Assembly: GCA_965207165.1 (NCBI GenBank)
Contig: OZ242265.1
Coordinates: 1,054,001 to 1,118,000, forward strand
Source: JAAXHV01 sp965207165
GTDB lineage: Bacteria > Pseudomonadota > Gammaproteobacteria > Eutrophobiales > Eutrophobiaceae
Direction: 5' to 3'
Length of the DNA stretch: 64,000 nucleotides
The notes under the pieces were generated by a model. It was given only the letters and a program-made list of their open reading frames with translations, did not search any database and had not been told where the DNA came from. This document shows, piece after piece, positions 24,087 to 33,000 of the stretch (position 1 is its first letter; the number at the start of each line of letters is the position of its first letter). The translations under genes and the position numbers were made by a program.

Positions 24087-25331
24087 ATGGATAAAAACTC
24101 TGCTTCACGGAGCAAGCTGTGGCTGTACGGTCTTCTTCTCCTGCTCCTGGCAGGTTGTGACGCGCAACAACCGGCAGATGAACCCGCTTCATCTGCAACG
24201 GCTTCCGACGCCGGTGACGCGTATGTAGACGTGAGCAAGACGCCTTTATCCAATGATATTTTCGGCAAGGTAACAGCGCTACCGGAGACGCCGCATCCGC
24301 ACTGGGTCTGGGTTTACGACATGGCGGCATCTTCAATGCCGGACGGGCGCGCCTACCTGTATGACGGAGACACGGGCCGGATGATGGGATTACTGGGTAC
24401 CGGTTACTCCTTCAACGCGCTGAACATCCCGGGCCACTACCGGGAAGTCTACTCGGCCGAAACCTATTATTCGAGACATACGCGCGGCGAACGCACCGAC
24501 GTTGTCAGTATTTATGACCCGTTCAAGTTAACCCCGGTCGCAGAGATAGAAATTCCCGCCAAACGCGTATCCACCCTGCCGAGACTGGCTGATTCGGCAT
24601 TGACCGACGATGACCGGTTCATGGCCGTTTTCAACCTGACACCGGCAGCCTCACTGAGTATCGTGGATGTCGAGCAGCGCCGTTTTGCCGGGGAAGTTAT
24701 AACGCCGGGTTGCGCGATGGCTTATGCCGCGGGCGACAGGCGGTTTTTTGCGCTGTGCAGCGACGGTTCGCTATTGCTGATCCACCTTACCGATGAAGGC
24801 ACGCAAGCCAGTGTGCAAAGAAGCGAACCTTTTTTCAACGCACTTGAAGACCCTATCCTGGAGACCGGCGTACGGCATGGGGATACCTGGTATTTCATGT
24901 CGGTGCTGGGAGAGGTTCATCCTGTTGAAATATCCGCGGACGGACCGGTCTTTGCCGATACCTGGAGTTACCTGGATGAGCAGGACAAGGCGGAAAACTG
25001 GCGTATCGGCGGGATGCAGCCTGTTACCCTGCATAGCGCCAGGCAACACCTCTACATGGTGATGCACCAGGGCGATTTCTTCACCTACGAATTACCGGGA
25101 ACTGATATCTGGGTCTATGACCTGGAAACCCGGGCACGGGTAGAAAAAATAACTACCAGGCATCCAAGTCTCTCAATAGCCGTGAGCCAGGATGACAACC
25201 CGCTCCTCTACACCATCACCGAGGATTTGAGCGCCCTGGATATCTACGATGCAGGTTCCGGAGAATACCTGCGCTCAATCGGCGAACTCGGCGTCACGCC
25301 ATTCCTGGTTCAACCGCTGCCGTTACTGTAG
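24087..25331 (+). CDS. TTQ amine dehydrogenase heavy chain, lipoprotein form (MauB/AauB-like)
   Basis: A 414-aa seven-bladed beta-propeller subunit of methylamine/aromatic amine dehydrogenase, which holds the TTQ-bearing light chain in the periplasm. Family segments are PHPHWVWVYDM, DGDTGRMMGLLGTGYS, ETYYSRHTRGERTDVVSIYD, AVFNLTPAASLSIVD and MYVVMHQG-like LYMVMHQG. Unlike the soluble relatives it begins with a lipoprotein signal, lipobox LAGC with cysteine C24, and an aspartate at +2, the inner-membrane retention signal in E. coli. The light chain follows 43 bases downstream. MauE, MauD and MauG genes, usually next to these, are not present in the window. Confidence 0.9.
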   Translation: MDKNSASRSKLWLYGLLLLLLAGCDAQQPADEPASSATASDAGDAYVDVSKTPLSNDIFGKVTALPETPHPHWVWVYDMAASSMPDGRAYLYDGDTGRMMGLLGTGYSFNALNIPGHYREVYSAETYYSRHTRGERTDVVSIYDPFKLTPVAEIEIPAKRVSTLPRLADSALTDDDRFMAVFNLTPAASLSIVDVEQRRFAGEVITPGCAMAYAAGDRRFFALCSDGSLLLIHLTDEGTQASVQRSEPFFNALEDPILETGVRHGDTWYFMSVLGEVHPVEISADGPVFADTWSYLDEQDKAENWRIGGMQPVTLHSARQHLYMVMHQGDFFTYELPGTDIWVYDLETRARVEKITTRHPSLSIAVSQDDNPLLYTITEDLSALDIYDAGSGEYLRSIGELGVTPFLVQPLPLL

Positions 25332-25374
25332 GCAGGGTATCCATATATTCCACCGACGATAATGAGGGCCGATA

Positions 25375-25893
25375 ATGAGGTTTTTTGATCGCTGGTTTCA
25401 AGACAGAACCCGCTCCCTGGCGCGCCATACTTCGCGCCGGAGCTTTTTGAAGAAAGCAGGGACGGTACTAGTCGGGGCAGGTGCAATTCCCTTGTTGCCG
25501 GTAGCGAAGGCGAACACGGCGCCGGATGACGGCTCCATTTCCGGGCCCGAAGGCGATCCGGGCAAATGTGAATACTGGCGCAACTGCGGCATGGACGGCT
25601 TTCTCTGCACCTGCTGCGGCGGCAGCCACACCAGTTGTCCGCCAGGCACGGAAATGGCGCCAATGACCTGGGTAGGCACCTGTAATAACCCCGCGGACGG
25701 ACGCGATTACATCATCGCCTACAACGACTGCTGCGGAAAAAGCACCTGCAATCGCTGCATGTGCAACCGCAACGAAGGAGACCTGCCGAATTATTTTCCT
25801 TCAAAGAGCAATGATATCAACTGGTGCATGGGCGCCAGCAATAACGTTTATCATTGCACCACCACCATACTGCTGGGACTGGCGGTCAAGTAA
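25375..25893 (+). CDS. TTQ amine dehydrogenase light chain (MauA/AauA-like)
   Basis: A 172-aa precursor of the catalytic subunit. A twin-arginine signal (RRSFLKK, residues 21-27) directs folded export. The mature part has 14 cysteines, as expected for this disulfide-rich subunit, and the segments CGMDGFLCTCCGG, YNDCCGKSTCNRCMC and INWCM. The two tryptophans that form tryptophan tryptophylquinone are W99 (MTWVGTC) and W150 (INWCM); their spacing of 51 residues equals that of W57 and W108 in Paracoccus MauA. The product oxidises a primary amine to aldehyde and ammonia; methylamine versus aromatic amine cannot be decided. Confidence 0.95.
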   Translation: MRFFDRWFQDRTRSLARHTSRRSFLKKAGTVLVGAGAIPLLPVAKANTAPDDGSISGPEGDPGKCEYWRNCGMDGFLCTCCGGSHTSCPPGTEMAPMTWVGTCNNPADGRDYIIAYNDCCGKSTCNRCMCNRNEGDLPNYFPSKSNDINWCMGASNNVYHCTTTILLGLAVK

Positions 25894-25919
25894 CCCGGCC
25901 GTATGCCTCCCGGATAAGC

Positions 25920-27248
25920 ATGCCTGTCAGTGATCAAGAGATCGCTTCGCTGGTCGAACCCACGCGGGTACACAAGCGTGTTTATACGGACCCAGCCATA
26001 TTCGACCTGGAAATGGAACGCATCTGGGGCAATGCCTGGATCTTTATCGGCCATGAAAGCCAGGTAAAAAAACCCGGAGACTACTTCACCACCACTATCG
26101 GCAGGCAACCTGTCATCGTCGCCCGGCACAACGACGGCCAGGTCCATATCATGTACAACCGCTGCGCACACAAGGGCGCGCAACTGGTCGGTGAATCCTG
26201 CGGTCATGCACAGCAATTGCGCTGTGCCTATCACGGCTACGTGTTCGACACTGCCGGCAACCTGTTGCATATTCCCAGGGAAGAGGGATATGCGGATTCG
26301 GTATTCGGGCGCGATAAACCAGCGGCAAATATCCGTAAAGTCGCACGCGTCGAGATTTACCGCGGCTTCATCTTTGCCAACCAGGCAGCGCGAGGACCGG
26401 ATCTGAAAAGCTGGCTGGGACCGGCCATTACCTCGTTTGACAACGCAGTTGAGCGTTCACCAACGGGCGAAATAGAGGTAACCGGCGGCGTATTGCGCTA
26501 TATGCACGACGCCAACTGGAAAATCCTGCTGGAAAACGTGTCCGACAACATGCATCCGGCCGTTACGCACCAGTCTGCCTGGCAACCGGCAAAACAAATG
26601 GCCCGGCAATTTCCCAAGGATGAAAAACCCCTGCCGCTCTCCATGCTGGAACCCTTTGGTTCCAGCTACGAGTTTTTCGATACCATAGCCATGACAACCT
26701 GCGGCAACGGCCACACTTATTCCGGCGGCAACGCCACCATCCATATCGGTTACCCGCGCGAATCGAAATATGTCCGGGATATGGTGGAAGCTTACGGCGA
26801 GGAGAAAACCAATTCGATCCTGGCCATGCAACGGCAGAACACCATCATTTACCCCAGTATCGCCTTCAAGAGCGCGTTGCAAACGATCCGGGTCTACCGG
26901 CCCATTGCTGTCGACAAGTCTATCCAGGAAACCTGGACATTCAAACTCGGCGGCGTATCCGACGACATGCTGCATACCTCGGTACTGTATAACCAGCTGA
27001 TCTTCTCCCCGTTTTCCATAGCAGGACACGACGACTACGAAGCCTACCACCGTATCCAGCACGGTCTGCAGACTGATGCCCTGGAGTGGGTGAGCCAGCA
27101 CCGCCACTACGGGCGCGACCAGGATAACGGCGATGGTACGACCCAGGCCCTCGGCACCAGCGATATCGTATTCCGCCACGAGTTTCAAGCCTGGAAAAAC
27201 TACATGGTCTCATCAGCAGATGATTTATCCGCAGATGACGCAGATTAA
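25920..27248 (+). CDS. Rieske dioxygenase alpha subunit, second copy without beta subunit
   Basis: A 442-aa Rieske oxygenase large subunit, clearly paralogous to the one at 8486 (shared DLEMERIW, AQQLRC, YHGYVFDT, LLHIPREEGY, NWK, MHP segments). Cluster ligands are C82, H84, C102 and H105; the iron site is D209, H212 and H217. ATG 25920 is chosen as it matches the start of the paralogue; the frame is open further upstream into the amine dehydrogenase end. No beta subunit or electron-transfer partner lies nearby. The last eight residues (LSADDAD and before) and the TAA are encoded by the repeat at 27225-27370. Confidence 0.9.
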   Translation: MPVSDQEIASLVEPTRVHKRVYTDPAIFDLEMERIWGNAWIFIGHESQVKKPGDYFTTTIGRQPVIVARHNDGQVHIMYNRCAHKGAQLVGESCGHAQQLRCAYHGYVFDTAGNLLHIPREEGYADSVFGRDKPAANIRKVARVEIYRGFIFANQAARGPDLKSWLGPAITSFDNAVERSPTGEIEVTGGVLRYMHDANWKILLENVSDNMHPAVTHQSAWQPAKQMARQFPKDEKPLPLSMLEPFGSSYEFFDTIAMTTCGNGHTYSGGNATIHIGYPRESKYVRDMVEAYGEEKTNSILAMQRQNTIIYPSIAFKSALQTIRVYRPIAVDKSIQETWTFKLGGVSDDMLHTSVLYNQLIFSPFSIAGHDDYEAYHRIQHGLQTDALEWVSQHRHYGRDQDNGDGTTQALGTSDIVFRHEFQAWKNYMVSSADDLSADDAD

Positions 27249-27370
27249 CGCAGATTATTTTCTGATCCATGAAGCACTATAATTAAAATTCAGGCTCCAT
27301 GTGCTTATTGCCCATCCATTAAAACAAAATATATTTTTATCTGCGTTACTCTGCGTCATCTGCGGATAAC
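27225..27370. repeat. ATCCGCAGATGACGCAGATTAACGCAGATT inverted repeat element (named by its start)
   Basis: Left arm 27225-27260 and right arm 27333-27370 are inverted copies built on TCCGCAGATGACGCAG, around a spacer of about 70 bp. The left arm encodes the C-terminus and stop of the second Rieske alpha subunit; the right arm ends 6 bases before the OYE-type gene. Relatives occur at 56291-56314 (one arm) and 62595-62740 (both arms). This CGCAGATTA-type repeat is common in diverse bacterial genomes. Confidence 0.85.
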
Positions 27371-27376
27371 TATCTT

Positions 27377-28834
27377 ATGTGGAAACCTCCTGAGAGAATA
27401 AAGTACAAGCCGCAACCCGGGTTGAATCCGAGCGCGGAGGAGGCACGTTCGGCCTTGATGTTTACACCGGTCAAACTCGGCCCCCTGTCCCTGGAACAGC
27501 GCACCTGGGTACCGGCCATGGTGCCCTGGCGCTCCAATGAAGACGGGTTCGTTACCGACGACGTACTGGACTGGTACGAGCGGTTTGCCAAAGGGCAGCC
27601 TGGCGCCATCGTCATCGAGGCTACCGGCATACGCGATATTCCCAGCGGGCCGTTACTGCGTATCGGTGATGACAGGTTTATCCCGGGATTGACGGAACTG
27701 GCTGATGTGGTGAGAAGCGCCAGCCGGGGGAAAACGCGTCTGCTGATACAGATAATTGATTTCCTCACTATCCGCCGCCGTCCCGAACCGGCTAAATATT
27801 TTGCCCGGTTTCTGGCCGTTACCGACGAGCACAGGGAACGGCTTGAAGCCCACGACTGGACGGAACAGCAGATCAGGGAGCACCTGGCCGGTCTGCCTGA
27901 CGCGGAACTCGATACAATTTTGACCGAACCTGAACTGGAGGCGCTGCGTATGGGCTACCGGGAAAGGGTTACGGACCTGCACCTGCCCCACGTGAAAAAC
28001 CTGCCCCGGGTATTGCCTGACCTGTTTGCCCAGGCCACGCGGCGCGCCCGCGAGGCGGGGATAGACGGCGTTGAACTACACTATGCCCATGCCTACACGA
28101 TGGCTTCGTTCCTGTCTGCCACGAACGGGCGTACGGACGGTTATGGCGGCCCGCGCCGGAACAGGGTGCGCCTGCCGCTGGAAATATTCCAACATATCCG
28201 CAACGTGGTCGGGGACGATTATTGCGTCGGTTGCCGTTTTCTCAGTGATGAATGCATAGACGGCGGCAATACGGTAGATGACGCCCGCTATTTCGCACTC
28301 GAATTTGCGCAAGCCGGCATGGATTTCCTCTCGTTGTCCCGTGGCGGCAAATTCGATGACGCCAAGCAACCATTGGTCGGTTGGGCTGCCTATCCCTATA
28401 CGGGGAGAAGCGGTTACGAATGCATGCCCGGTTATATTTCAGATGATTTCGGTCCGTTCGGCCGGAACACCGAACCCGTTGCGCAGATAAAAGCGGCGGT
28501 TAACGGCGCCGGCTACAACACTCCGGTGGTGGTTATCGGCGGCATACACGGGTTTCAACAGGCGGAAGCCCTGTTACGCGAGGGCAAGGCGGACATTATA
28601 GGCGCCGCCCGCCAGAGTCTTGCCGACCCCGACTGGTTCCTGAAACTCAGGCTGGGGAAGGGGGACCAGGTAAGAGTGTGCGAATATACCAACTACTGCG
28701 AAGGCTTGGATACCAAGCACAAACAGGTAACCTGCCAGTTGTGGGACCGGCTTCAGCTGGATACACAGGATGTTGCATTGTCCCGGGACGGCCGCCGCAG
28801 GCTGGTTGCGCCTGACTGGGACAGTACAGGTTAA
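27377..28834 (+). CDS. Old Yellow Enzyme-family NADH:flavin oxidoreductase
   Basis: A 485-aa FMN TIM-barrel protein. Typical parts are LMFTPVKLGPLSLEQRTWVPAM, GIDGVELHYAHAYTMASFLS, TNGRTDGYGG and IIGAARQSLADPDW. Between the strand LLIQIIDF and the ELHYAH strand there is a segment of about 80 residues, about 30 longer than usual, rich in charged residues. The cysteines in CEYTNYCEGLDTKHKQVTC near the C-terminus recall the Fe-S site of the larger reductases, but the protein ends before a second nucleotide domain, so it is a single-domain form. It follows the second Rieske gene and may act with it. Confidence 0.88.
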   Translation: MWKPPERIKYKPQPGLNPSAEEARSALMFTPVKLGPLSLEQRTWVPAMVPWRSNEDGFVTDDVLDWYERFAKGQPGAIVIEATGIRDIPSGPLLRIGDDRFIPGLTELADVVRSASRGKTRLLIQIIDFLTIRRRPEPAKYFARFLAVTDEHRERLEAHDWTEQQIREHLAGLPDAELDTILTEPELEALRMGYRERVTDLHLPHVKNLPRVLPDLFAQATRRAREAGIDGVELHYAHAYTMASFLSATNGRTDGYGGPRRNRVRLPLEIFQHIRNVVGDDYCVGCRFLSDECIDGGNTVDDARYFALEFAQAGMDFLSLSRGGKFDDAKQPLVGWAAYPYTGRSGYECMPGYISDDFGPFGRNTEPVAQIKAAVNGAGYNTPVVVIGGIHGFQQAEALLREGKADIIGAARQSLADPDWFLKLRLGKGDQVRVCEYTNYCEGLDTKHKQVTCQLWDRLQLDTQDVALSRDGRRRLVAPDWDSTG

Positions 28835-28855
28835 ATCTGTCTTACCTGACCCGGT

Positions 28856-29290
28856 TCACCCATGTTGACGTTCCTTGATTTCATCCAGGGTTTTGCAATC
28901 GATGCACAAGGTCGCCGTAGGTCTTGCTTCAAGCCGTTTAAGTCCAATCTCACCGCCGCAGATCTCACAGTAGCCGTAATCGCCTGAATCCAGCATCAAC
29001 AGCGATTCATTGATCTTCTTGATGAGTTTCCGCTCGCGATCCCGCGTCCTCAACTCCAGGGCAAATTCTTCTTCCTGGGTTGCCCGGTCGTTGGGATCGG
29101 GGAAATTGGACGCTTCATCCTGCATATGGTGTACGGTTCGCTCGACCTCCTCCATCAAGGCCTGCTTCCAGTCGATCAGCAGGTTGCGGAAATGCTCAAC
29201 CTGCGCCGGATTCATGTATTCCCCCGCCGCAGCTTCAACGCTGATAGGGGTACTTTCAGGGGGTTGTTCCCCGGTAACGACCTTTTTCAT
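28856..29290 (-). CDS. dksA: RNA polymerase-binding transcription factor DksA
   Basis: A 144-aa coiled-coil protein that works with ppGpp at RNA polymerase. The coiled coil (about 40-110) carries the acidic tip region, and the C-terminal zinc finger is CxxC-x17-CxxC (CEICGGEIG then LCIDC). Length and sequence match the proteobacterial DksA with all four cysteines. It starts at ATG 29290 and lies in the same direction as queF upstream, across a 165-bp gap with no recognised gene. Confidence 0.95.
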   Translation of the reverse strand: MKKVVTGEQPPESTPISVEAAAGEYMNPAQVEHFRNLLIDWKQALMEEVERTVHHMQDEASNFPDPNDRATQEEEFALELRTRDRERKLIKKINESLLMLDSGDYGYCEICGGEIGLKRLEARPTATLCIDCKTLDEIKERQHG

Positions 29291-29443
29291 ATCATTCTGT
29301 ACCGAACCACACTCTGTTACGCATCATCCGGGCGCTTATTCAATCGCCCGTTTGCCTATTTGAAACCATATTATCACTTCGTGTCAATGGCCTAGCAAGC
29401 GAGCATAATACTGTTTTAAGTCCATTTGTCACGTATTTCCGGC

Positions 29444-29461
29444 AAATTAATGGGGTCAGGG
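29444..29461. repeat. Half-element related to the GGGGTCAG palindrome
   Basis: AAATTAATGGGGTCAGGG shares the GGGGTCAG core with the palindrome at 22557. No second arm was found here. The queF stop codon (TGA, read on the minus strand) is inside it. Confidence 0.45.
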
Positions 29462-29845
29462 CAGTGTTACCGCATCCGGGCTGCGCCAACCATCTTTTCT
29501 ATGCTCAACCGTCACTGACGTATAGATACCGCCGCGCACGCTGAAATCCGCAGTCAATTTCATATACCTGGGAGAAATGGCCTCTACCAGGTCCGACAGG
29601 ATGCGGTTTGTTACCGCCTCATGGAAGGCCCCTTCATCGCGAAATGACCAGATATAGAGTTTGAGCGATTTCAATTCCACGCACAACTGGTCCGGAACGT
29701 AGTGCAGGTGCAAGGCAGCAAAGTCCGGTTGGCCTGTCATCGGGCACAAACAGGTGAACTCCGGCAGTTTCATGCTGATAGTGTAATCACGGTCAGGTTC
29801 CGGATTTGCGAAAGTATCCAGCTCTCTGGATGGTTTTGTCGTCAT
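29456..29845 (-). CDS. queF: preQ1 synthase (NADPH-dependent 7-cyano-7-deazaguanine reductase)
   Basis: A 129-aa type I (short, unimodular) QueF that reduces preQ0 to preQ1 in queuosine synthesis. The catalytic cysteine is C34 in FTCLCPMTGQPDF, the NADPH motif is ESKLKL-like ELKSLKLYIWSFRDEG, and HEAVTNRIL follows. Gammaproteobacteria of the enteric type usually have the longer two-domain form, so the short version is worth noting. The gene is divergent from smc, with a 206-bp AT-rich gap between them that holds no recognised gene and probably both promoters. Confidence 0.95.
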   Translation of the reverse strand: MTTKPSRELDTFANPEPDRDYTISMKLPEFTCLCPMTGQPDFAALHLHYVPDQLCVELKSLKLYIWSFRDEGAFHEAVTNRILSDLVEAISPRYMKLTADFSVRGGIYTSVTVEHRKDGWRSPDAVTLP

Positions 29846-30051
29846 ACTTCTCCTTTATCATGCGATTCGGAAATCGCAATATATCATTTAATCGCTCCGT
29901 GTCTAAGACATTACTTTATATATCGTTTATATATTATTATAAATCAAATAGTAAAATGGTTTTATTAAACTAATATATAAAGATATTGATCGCCATTTTT
30001 TTCCTGTGTTTCACTTGTATATTATAGCGCTAGACGGTATTGTTATAACTC

Positions 30052-33000
30052 ATGCGCCTGCGCAAAATCAAACTCTCCGGTTTCAAATCCTTTGTCGATC
30101 CTACCACCCTGCTGGTCTCTGACAACCTGGTCGGCATCGTAGGTCCCAATGGCTGCGGAAAATCCAATATCATCGATGCGGTTACCTGGGTTATGGGCGA
30201 AAGTTCCGCCAAACACCTGCGTGGAGAGTCGCTGACCGATGTCATTTTTAACGGTTCCAGTGCCAGGCAACCGGTCGGACAGGCTTCCGTAGAACTGATA
30301 TTTGACAATTCGGACGGTAAGCTTGGTGGCGCCTATGCCGGATTTGCCGAGGTTTCCATCAAGCGGGTGTTAAACAGGGATACGATTTCCACCTATTACC
30401 TGAACAATACCCGGTGCCGCCGTAAGGATATACAGAACATTTTTCTCGGGACGGGAATCGGGCCGCGCAGCTATTCCATCATCGAACAGGGCGTGATCTC
30501 CAGGTTGATTGAGGCCAGGCCGGAGGAATTGCGCGTTTTTCTCGAGGAAGCTGCGGGAATATCCAAGTTCAGGGAACGGCGCAGGGAAACGGAAAACCGG
30601 ATCAGGCGTACACAGGAGAACATCAGCAGGCTGACGGATATTCTTGAAGAACTGGAAAAACAGGCAGAACACCTGCAACGGCAGGCTAAGGCGGCAGAAC
30701 GCTTCAAGGAACTCAAGCAGGAAGAACGCCGTTTAAAAGCGGAGTTACTGGCCCTGGAGTGGAAAGAGCTGTCGGATAACGCTCAGGAAAAAATCAAGGT
30801 CGTCCGTACCTGTGAAACACGCGTGGACGGCGGGCTGGCCGCACTGCGCGAGGTGGAAGCGGACATAGAGATACAACGGGAAAATTACAGCGCAGCAAAC
30901 GAGGCATTCAACAGTGTCCAGGCCGACTTTTACCAGATCGGCAGCGACATCTCACATGCAGAACAACAGATTAACCATACCCAGGAACGCATTGAAACAC
31001 TGAAAGGCGAAGCTGACAAAGCGCAACAGGCGGAGCAGGAACTGCAACAGCAACTGGATGACGACAGCAAGGAACTGGGCGCAGCCACGGAAAAAATGCG
31101 CTTGCTGGCGCCGGACCTTGAGAGGGCCGAAACCGGCTGTGACGAAGCCCGCAGCGAACTGCGCGAGGCCGAGGAGACATGGCAACAACTGCAGGCTCAA
31201 TGGGATGCTCTTAACCTCGACATAGCGCGTATCGACAAGCAATTGGAAGTGAATACGACACATAAGGAGTTGCTCCTCTCGAGACTGCCAGGCCTGGACC
31301 AGCGCCGCAGTAACCTTGAGACCGAGGCCCGCAGGCTCGCTCCGGAGGGGCTTGAACAGGATATTGAAAAATTATCAGCAGCCAGTTCAGGTAGTGAAAG
31401 TCTGCTGGAGCAGCAGAAAAATGAACTGGGCGAGACCTCGGCAAACCTGGCGCGTTATCGTAGCGAACTGGCGGATATCACAACTCGAATCCTGGAATTG
31501 CGCGCAGACCTGCAGAAAAATGAGTCCGGAATTGCCTCCCTGGAGGCATTGCAACATGAAGATACCCTTGACAACAAGGAATCCCTGGAACAATGGTTAT
31601 CCGGTCTGGGCCTGGCAGATGCCCCGCGACTGATTGACACCATCAAGGTGGAAAAAGGCTGGGAGACAGCGTTTGAAACCGTAGCCGGGCAGCGTTTACA
31701 GGATGTCAGCCTTGCCGATCTGCACGATGTGGCAGGCGCTTTAGCGGGTTTGCAAACCGGCAAGGCCGGCTTGATGCTCAATAGCGCAGAGCATATCCGG
31801 TACCTGCCCAAATCCCACCCCAGACTCATCGACAAGGTAAGCGCGGGAACGCCCCTGGATGCCATCCTGAACAGGATTTACCTGGCTGAAGACCTGGACC
31901 AGGCCAGGGAAATCTGCCGGGAACTGGATGAAACCGAGTCGGTCATCACGAAAGACGGGGTCTGGATAAACAGTTACTGGGTGAGGATCCAGCGCCCGGC
32001 AGACAACACCCCCGGCATGCTGACAAGAGAACAGCAACTGTCACAACTGAAAGGCGTCCGCATGGAACTGGAACAGGAGATCAGCTCACTGGAACAGGCG
32101 GCTGCAGGGAAAAACAAGCTGATGGATGAGGTGGAACGCCAAGCAGAACAGTTGCTGGCGCAAATGAATGAACAACAGGAGACTGCCGCCTCGACCAGGG
32201 CCCGGTACACGGAATTCAAGACCCGTTTCGAGCAGGCGCACGGCAGGACTGCCCGGATTGCGCAGGAATTGTCGGACATACAGCGCCAGAAGACAGCCGA
32301 TCAGGCAGAGATGACAAACCTGGAAAACCTGCTGAACCAGGACACGGAAGCCAGGCAGCAGTTACAGGAACAGCACGACCACCTGGCAGGATTAAGGTCG
32401 GAACATAACCGCGTGCTGGGTGATGCCCGGTCCCGCTGGCAAACTGCCAATGATGAAAGGCACGCCATCGCGTTACAACTGGAAGCTGCCAGATCACGAA
32501 AAAATTCGGTTGAGCAGTCTATACAACGCTGTGAGATACAACTTTCAACTACCGAAGCACGCATCGTTGAACTTGAAACCGAATTGCAGGCGCAGTACGG
32601 GCCGTTGCAGGGGTTACGCGATTCCCTGAATATCAAACTATCCGGGAAAGTGAACCTTGAGACCAGCCTGATGGCTGCCAGGGAGGCGGTGCAGCAACAG
32701 GAGAAACTGTCCAGGGAAAAGGAACAGGTTCGCAGTGAACGCGAACAGGAACTTCAGGACCTGCGCGGCGAATTGGAGCAGGCCAGGATAGACCAACAGG
32801 AGATCAAGGTAAGAGTGCAGACTGTGGAAGAGCGGCTGGAGGCGATGGAACATACCCCTGAAACCCTGCTGTCGGGACTGGATGAGAGTGCCGGCAAGCA
32901 GTTATGGCAGGAAAAGATCAACAGCGCCGAGAGCAGGATCCAGCGTCTGGGAGCGATCAACCTGGCTGCCATTGACGAATTTGAACAACTCAGCGAACGG

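Noticed and set aside
29870..30051. AT-rich stretch between queF and smc considered as a replication origin
   Set aside because: No DnaA-box cluster and no origin-linked genes; ordinary divergent promoter region is enough.
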